Positions 62,158-64,000 of a stretch of DNA of 64,000 nucleotides are shown here, piece by piece. The notes under the pieces were generated by a model. It made no database searches and was not told the DNA's origin. It was given only the letters and a program-made list of their open reading frames with translations. Origin of the DNA: Arenivirga flava (lineage in GTDB: Bacteria; Actinomycetota; Actinomycetes; Actinomycetales; Microbacteriaceae); the NCBI RefSeq assembly GCF_030161575.1, contig NZ_BSUL01000001.1, forward strand, positions 1,364,001-1,428,000. The letters run 5' to 3'. How positions within the stretch are numbered: the stretch's first letter is position 1; every line of letters starts with the position of its first letter. Both the position numbers and the translations under genes were made by a program.

Positions 62158-63761
62158 CACTCGATGGTTCCCGGCGGCTTCGAGGTCACGTCGAGCACGA
62201 CGCGGTTGACCCCGGGCACCTGGTTCGAGATGAGGTTCGAGATGCGGGCGAGCACCTCGTAGGGCAGGCGGGTCCAGTCGGCGGTCATGGCATCCTCACT
62301 GGAGACCGGGCGCAGCACGATCGGGTGGCCGTAGGTGCGGCCGTCGCCCTGCACGCCCACCGAGCGCACGTCGGCGAGCAGCACGACCGGGCACTGCCAG
62401 ATCTCGGCGTCGAGGCCGGCGGCGGTGAGCTCGGTGCGCACGATCTTGTCGGCGGCGCGCAGGATCTCGAGGCGCTCCTCGTTCACCTCGCCGATGATGC
62501 GGATGCCGAGTCCCGGGCCGGGGAACGGCTGGCGGGCCACGATGACCTCGGGCAGGCCGAGCTCGCGGCCGATGGCGCGCACCTCGTCCTTGAAGAGGGT
62601 GCGCAGCGGCTCGACGAGCTCGAACTGCAGGTCCTCCGGCAGGCCGCCCACGTTGTGGTGGCTCTTGATGTTCGCCGTGCCGCTGCCGCCGCCCGACTCC
62701 ACCACGTCCGGATAGAGCGTGCCCTGCACGAGGAACTTGACGGGCTCGCCCGGTCCCTCGATCGACTCCGCCACGAGAGAAGCGGCCGCCTGCTCGAACG
62801 AGCGGATGAACTCCCGTCCGATGATCTTGCGCTTGGTCTCCGGGTCGGTCACCCCGGCGAGGGCGCCGAGGAACTGCTCGCGGGCGTCGACCGTGACGAG
62901 CCGCACGCCGGTGGAGGCGACGTAGTCCTCCTCGACCTGCTTGCGCTCATCCGCTCGCAGCAGGCCGTGATCGACGAAGATCGCGGTGAGCTGGTCGCCG
63001 ACGGCCTTGTGCACGATCGCGCCGGCGACGGCAGAGTCGACGCCGCCCGAGAGGCCGACGATGACCTTGCCGGAGCCGACCTGGGCGCGGATGCGCTCGA
63101 CCTGCTCGTCGATGACGTTGGCGCTGTTCCAGTCCGCGGGGATGCCGGCGGAGCGGTGCAGGAAGTTCTCGATGACCTTCTGGCCGTACTGCGAGTGCTT
63201 GACCTCGGGGTGCCACTGCACGCCGTACATGCGGGTCTCGTCGTTCGCGAATGCTGCGACGGGGGTCGACGGGGTCGACGCGAGCACCTGGAAGCCCTCG
63301 GGCGCCTTGGCCACCGAGTCGCCGTGGCTCATCCACACGGCCTGCTCGGCGGGCTGCTCGCCCAGGAAGGCGTTCTCGCCGGTGAGCTTGACGTCGGTGG
63401 AGCCGTACTCGCGCAGGCCGGTGTTCGCGACCTCGCCGCCGAGCGTCTTGGCCATGACCTGGAAGCCGTAGCAGATGCCCAGCACGGGCACGCCGAGCTG
63501 CAGGATGCCGGGGTCGAGCTCGGGCGAGCCGGGCTCGTAGACGCTCGACGGGCCGCCGCTCAGCACGATGCCGGCCGGCTTCTTGGCTGCGACCTCCGCA
63601 GCGGAGATGGTGTGCGGAACGATCTCGCTGTAGACGTTGGCCTCGCGCACGCGGCGCGCGATGAGCTGCGCGTACTGGGCGCCGAAGTCGACGACCAGGA
63701 CGGGCTGGGCGTCCGTTCCAGGGGCGGCCGAGACCGGTTCGGTGCGTGGGGTGTCGCTCAT
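62151..63761 (-). CDS. guaA: GMP synthase (glutamine-hydrolysing)
   Basis: Converts XMP to GMP using glutamine amide nitrogen. The class I amidotransferase domain (about residues 20-210) has [20 protein letters not shown], the nucleophile in [16 protein letters not shown] (Cys about 96) and the His/Glu of VQWHPEVKH. The ATP pyrophosphatase domain has the P-loop [19 protein letters not shown] (about 240). The C-terminal dimerisation domain contains [15 protein letters not shown] and ends in KPPGTIEWE. At 536 aa it has a slightly long Pro/Thr-rich N-terminus. The ATG overlaps the stop of the DUF3817 gene (ATGA). Confidence 0.96.
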   Translation of the reverse strand: MSDTPRTEPVSAAPGTDAQPVLVVDFGAQYAQLIARRVREANVYSEIVPHTISAAEVAAKKPAGIVLSGGPSSVYEPGSPELDPGILQLGVPVLGICYGFQVMAKTLGGEVANTGLREYGSTDVKLTGENAFLGEQPAEQAVWMSHGDSVAKAPEGFQVLASTPSTPVAAFANDETRMYGVQWHPEVKHSQYGQKVIENFLHRSAGIPADWNSANVIDEQVERIRAQVGSGKVIVGLSGGVDSAVAGAIVHKAVGDQLTAIFVDHGLLRADERKQVEEDYVASTGVRLVTVDAREQFLGALAGVTDPETKRKIIGREFIRSFEQAAASLVAESIEGPGEPVKFLVQGTLYPDVVESGGGSGTANIKSHHNVGGLPEDLQFELVEPLRTLFKDEVRAIGRELGLPEVIVARQPFPGPGLGIRIIGEVNEERLEILRAADKIVRTELTAAGLDAEIWQCPVVLLADVRSVGVQGDGRTYGHPIVLRPVSSEDAMTADWTRLPYEVLARISNLISNQVPGVNRVVLDVTSKPPGTIEWE

Positions 63762-64000
63762 GCGGCGGCGCCTTCCTTGGGGGTGATGGATTCGAGAGAG
63801 GTCCTGACCTCGCGGCTGACGCGGGCCTCCATCCAGAAGGAGAGGCCGGGCACGACGCCGCCGAGGGCGATGAAGAGGAACTTGGTGATCTTCCACCCCA
63901 TGCGCTGCACGAGGATGAAGTCGGTGATGAGGTAGCCCACGTAGCAGTAGCCGTGCACCATCTGGATGGCGAGGCTGAGGTTGATCGCCGTGATGCTGTC
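63758..64000 (-). CDS. DUF3817 family membrane protein, 5' end outside window
   Basis: The C-terminal 80 residues of a small membrane protein; the frame runs off the right edge. It contains [20 protein letters not shown] and [20 protein letters not shown], two hydrophobic segments typical of DUF3817, and a charged tail with [13 protein letters not shown]. The gene adjoins guaA with a 4-base overlap, the usual actinobacterial arrangement. The function is unknown. Confidence 0.85.
   Translation of the reverse strand, partial: DSITAINLSLAIQMVHGYCYVGYLITDFILVQRMGWKITKFLFIALGGVVPGLSFWMEARVSREVRTSLESITPKEGAAA

Overview
The window is a stretch of chromosome from a very GC-rich Gram-positive actinobacterium, most likely a member of Microbacteriaceae; the genus cannot be fixed from sequence alone. 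The evidence is third-codon-position GC close to saturation, frequent GTG starts, many leaderless starts with a TANNNT box 6-7 nt before the start codon, a small-type SRP RNA, the order purH-purN-DUF6350-sucD-sucC, and actinobacterial families such as DUF3817. Nearly all of it is housekeeping gene content. There is no rRNA, CRISPR array, integrase or recognisable prophage.

Layout: 1-7214 holds the end of a duplicated-domain protein, a quinone reductase, PTS enzyme I, a YihY membrane protein and an xthA-trpS-GNAT run. 7300-9361 is an FMN-riboswitch operon for riboflavin synthase, a stand-alone DHBP synthase and lumazine synthase. 9519-13787 has an MHS-type MFS transporter, an ABC exporter and a YceI protein. 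14115-19035 has a TrmH-type RNA methylase, pncA, dacB, a Gfo/Idh/MocA oxidoreductase and a secreted CAP protein. 19217-23141 has htpX, lemA, asd and lysC; 23289-29709 has recR-dnaX and ackA-pta. SRP RNA (minus strand) and tRNA-Ser(GGA) follow at 29811-30070. 30142-34222 has a DHA1 MFS transporter, purU-nagA and nagB. 34308-39433 has a large secreted subtilase and icd. 39556-41739 has a GNAT, an alkyltransferase-like protein and a DUF559 protein. 42071-45757 encodes a heterodimeric ABC exporter. 45968-51676 is purH-purN-DUF6350 and sucD-sucC. 52060-53778 is a RimK/Zn-protease pair. 53807-55676 is a histidine kinase/LuxR response regulator pair. pcrA, a second DUF559 gene, glpQ, a Bax-inhibitor-1 protein, guaA and DUF3817 complete the window.

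The least explained material lies between genes. Five loci carry imperfect inverted-repeat elements of about 80-150 bp, usually next to GC-rich low-complexity tracts. Four of the five bracket the only two genes that do not look like housekeeping, both encoding an AbiEi-like winged helix joined to a DUF559 (PD-(D/E)XK/Vsr-like) nuclease domain. This is the best candidate here for an undescribed element, although terminator-derived hairpins remain a real alternative. A second candidate is a shared 18-bp site upstream of the response regulator and of the secreted CAP protein.

Five otherwise intact genes (ptsI, the DHA1 transporter, both ABC halves and the histidine kinase) are each broken by loss of one base in a G/C homopolymer. 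That pattern points to sequencing or assembly error more than to real gene decay.
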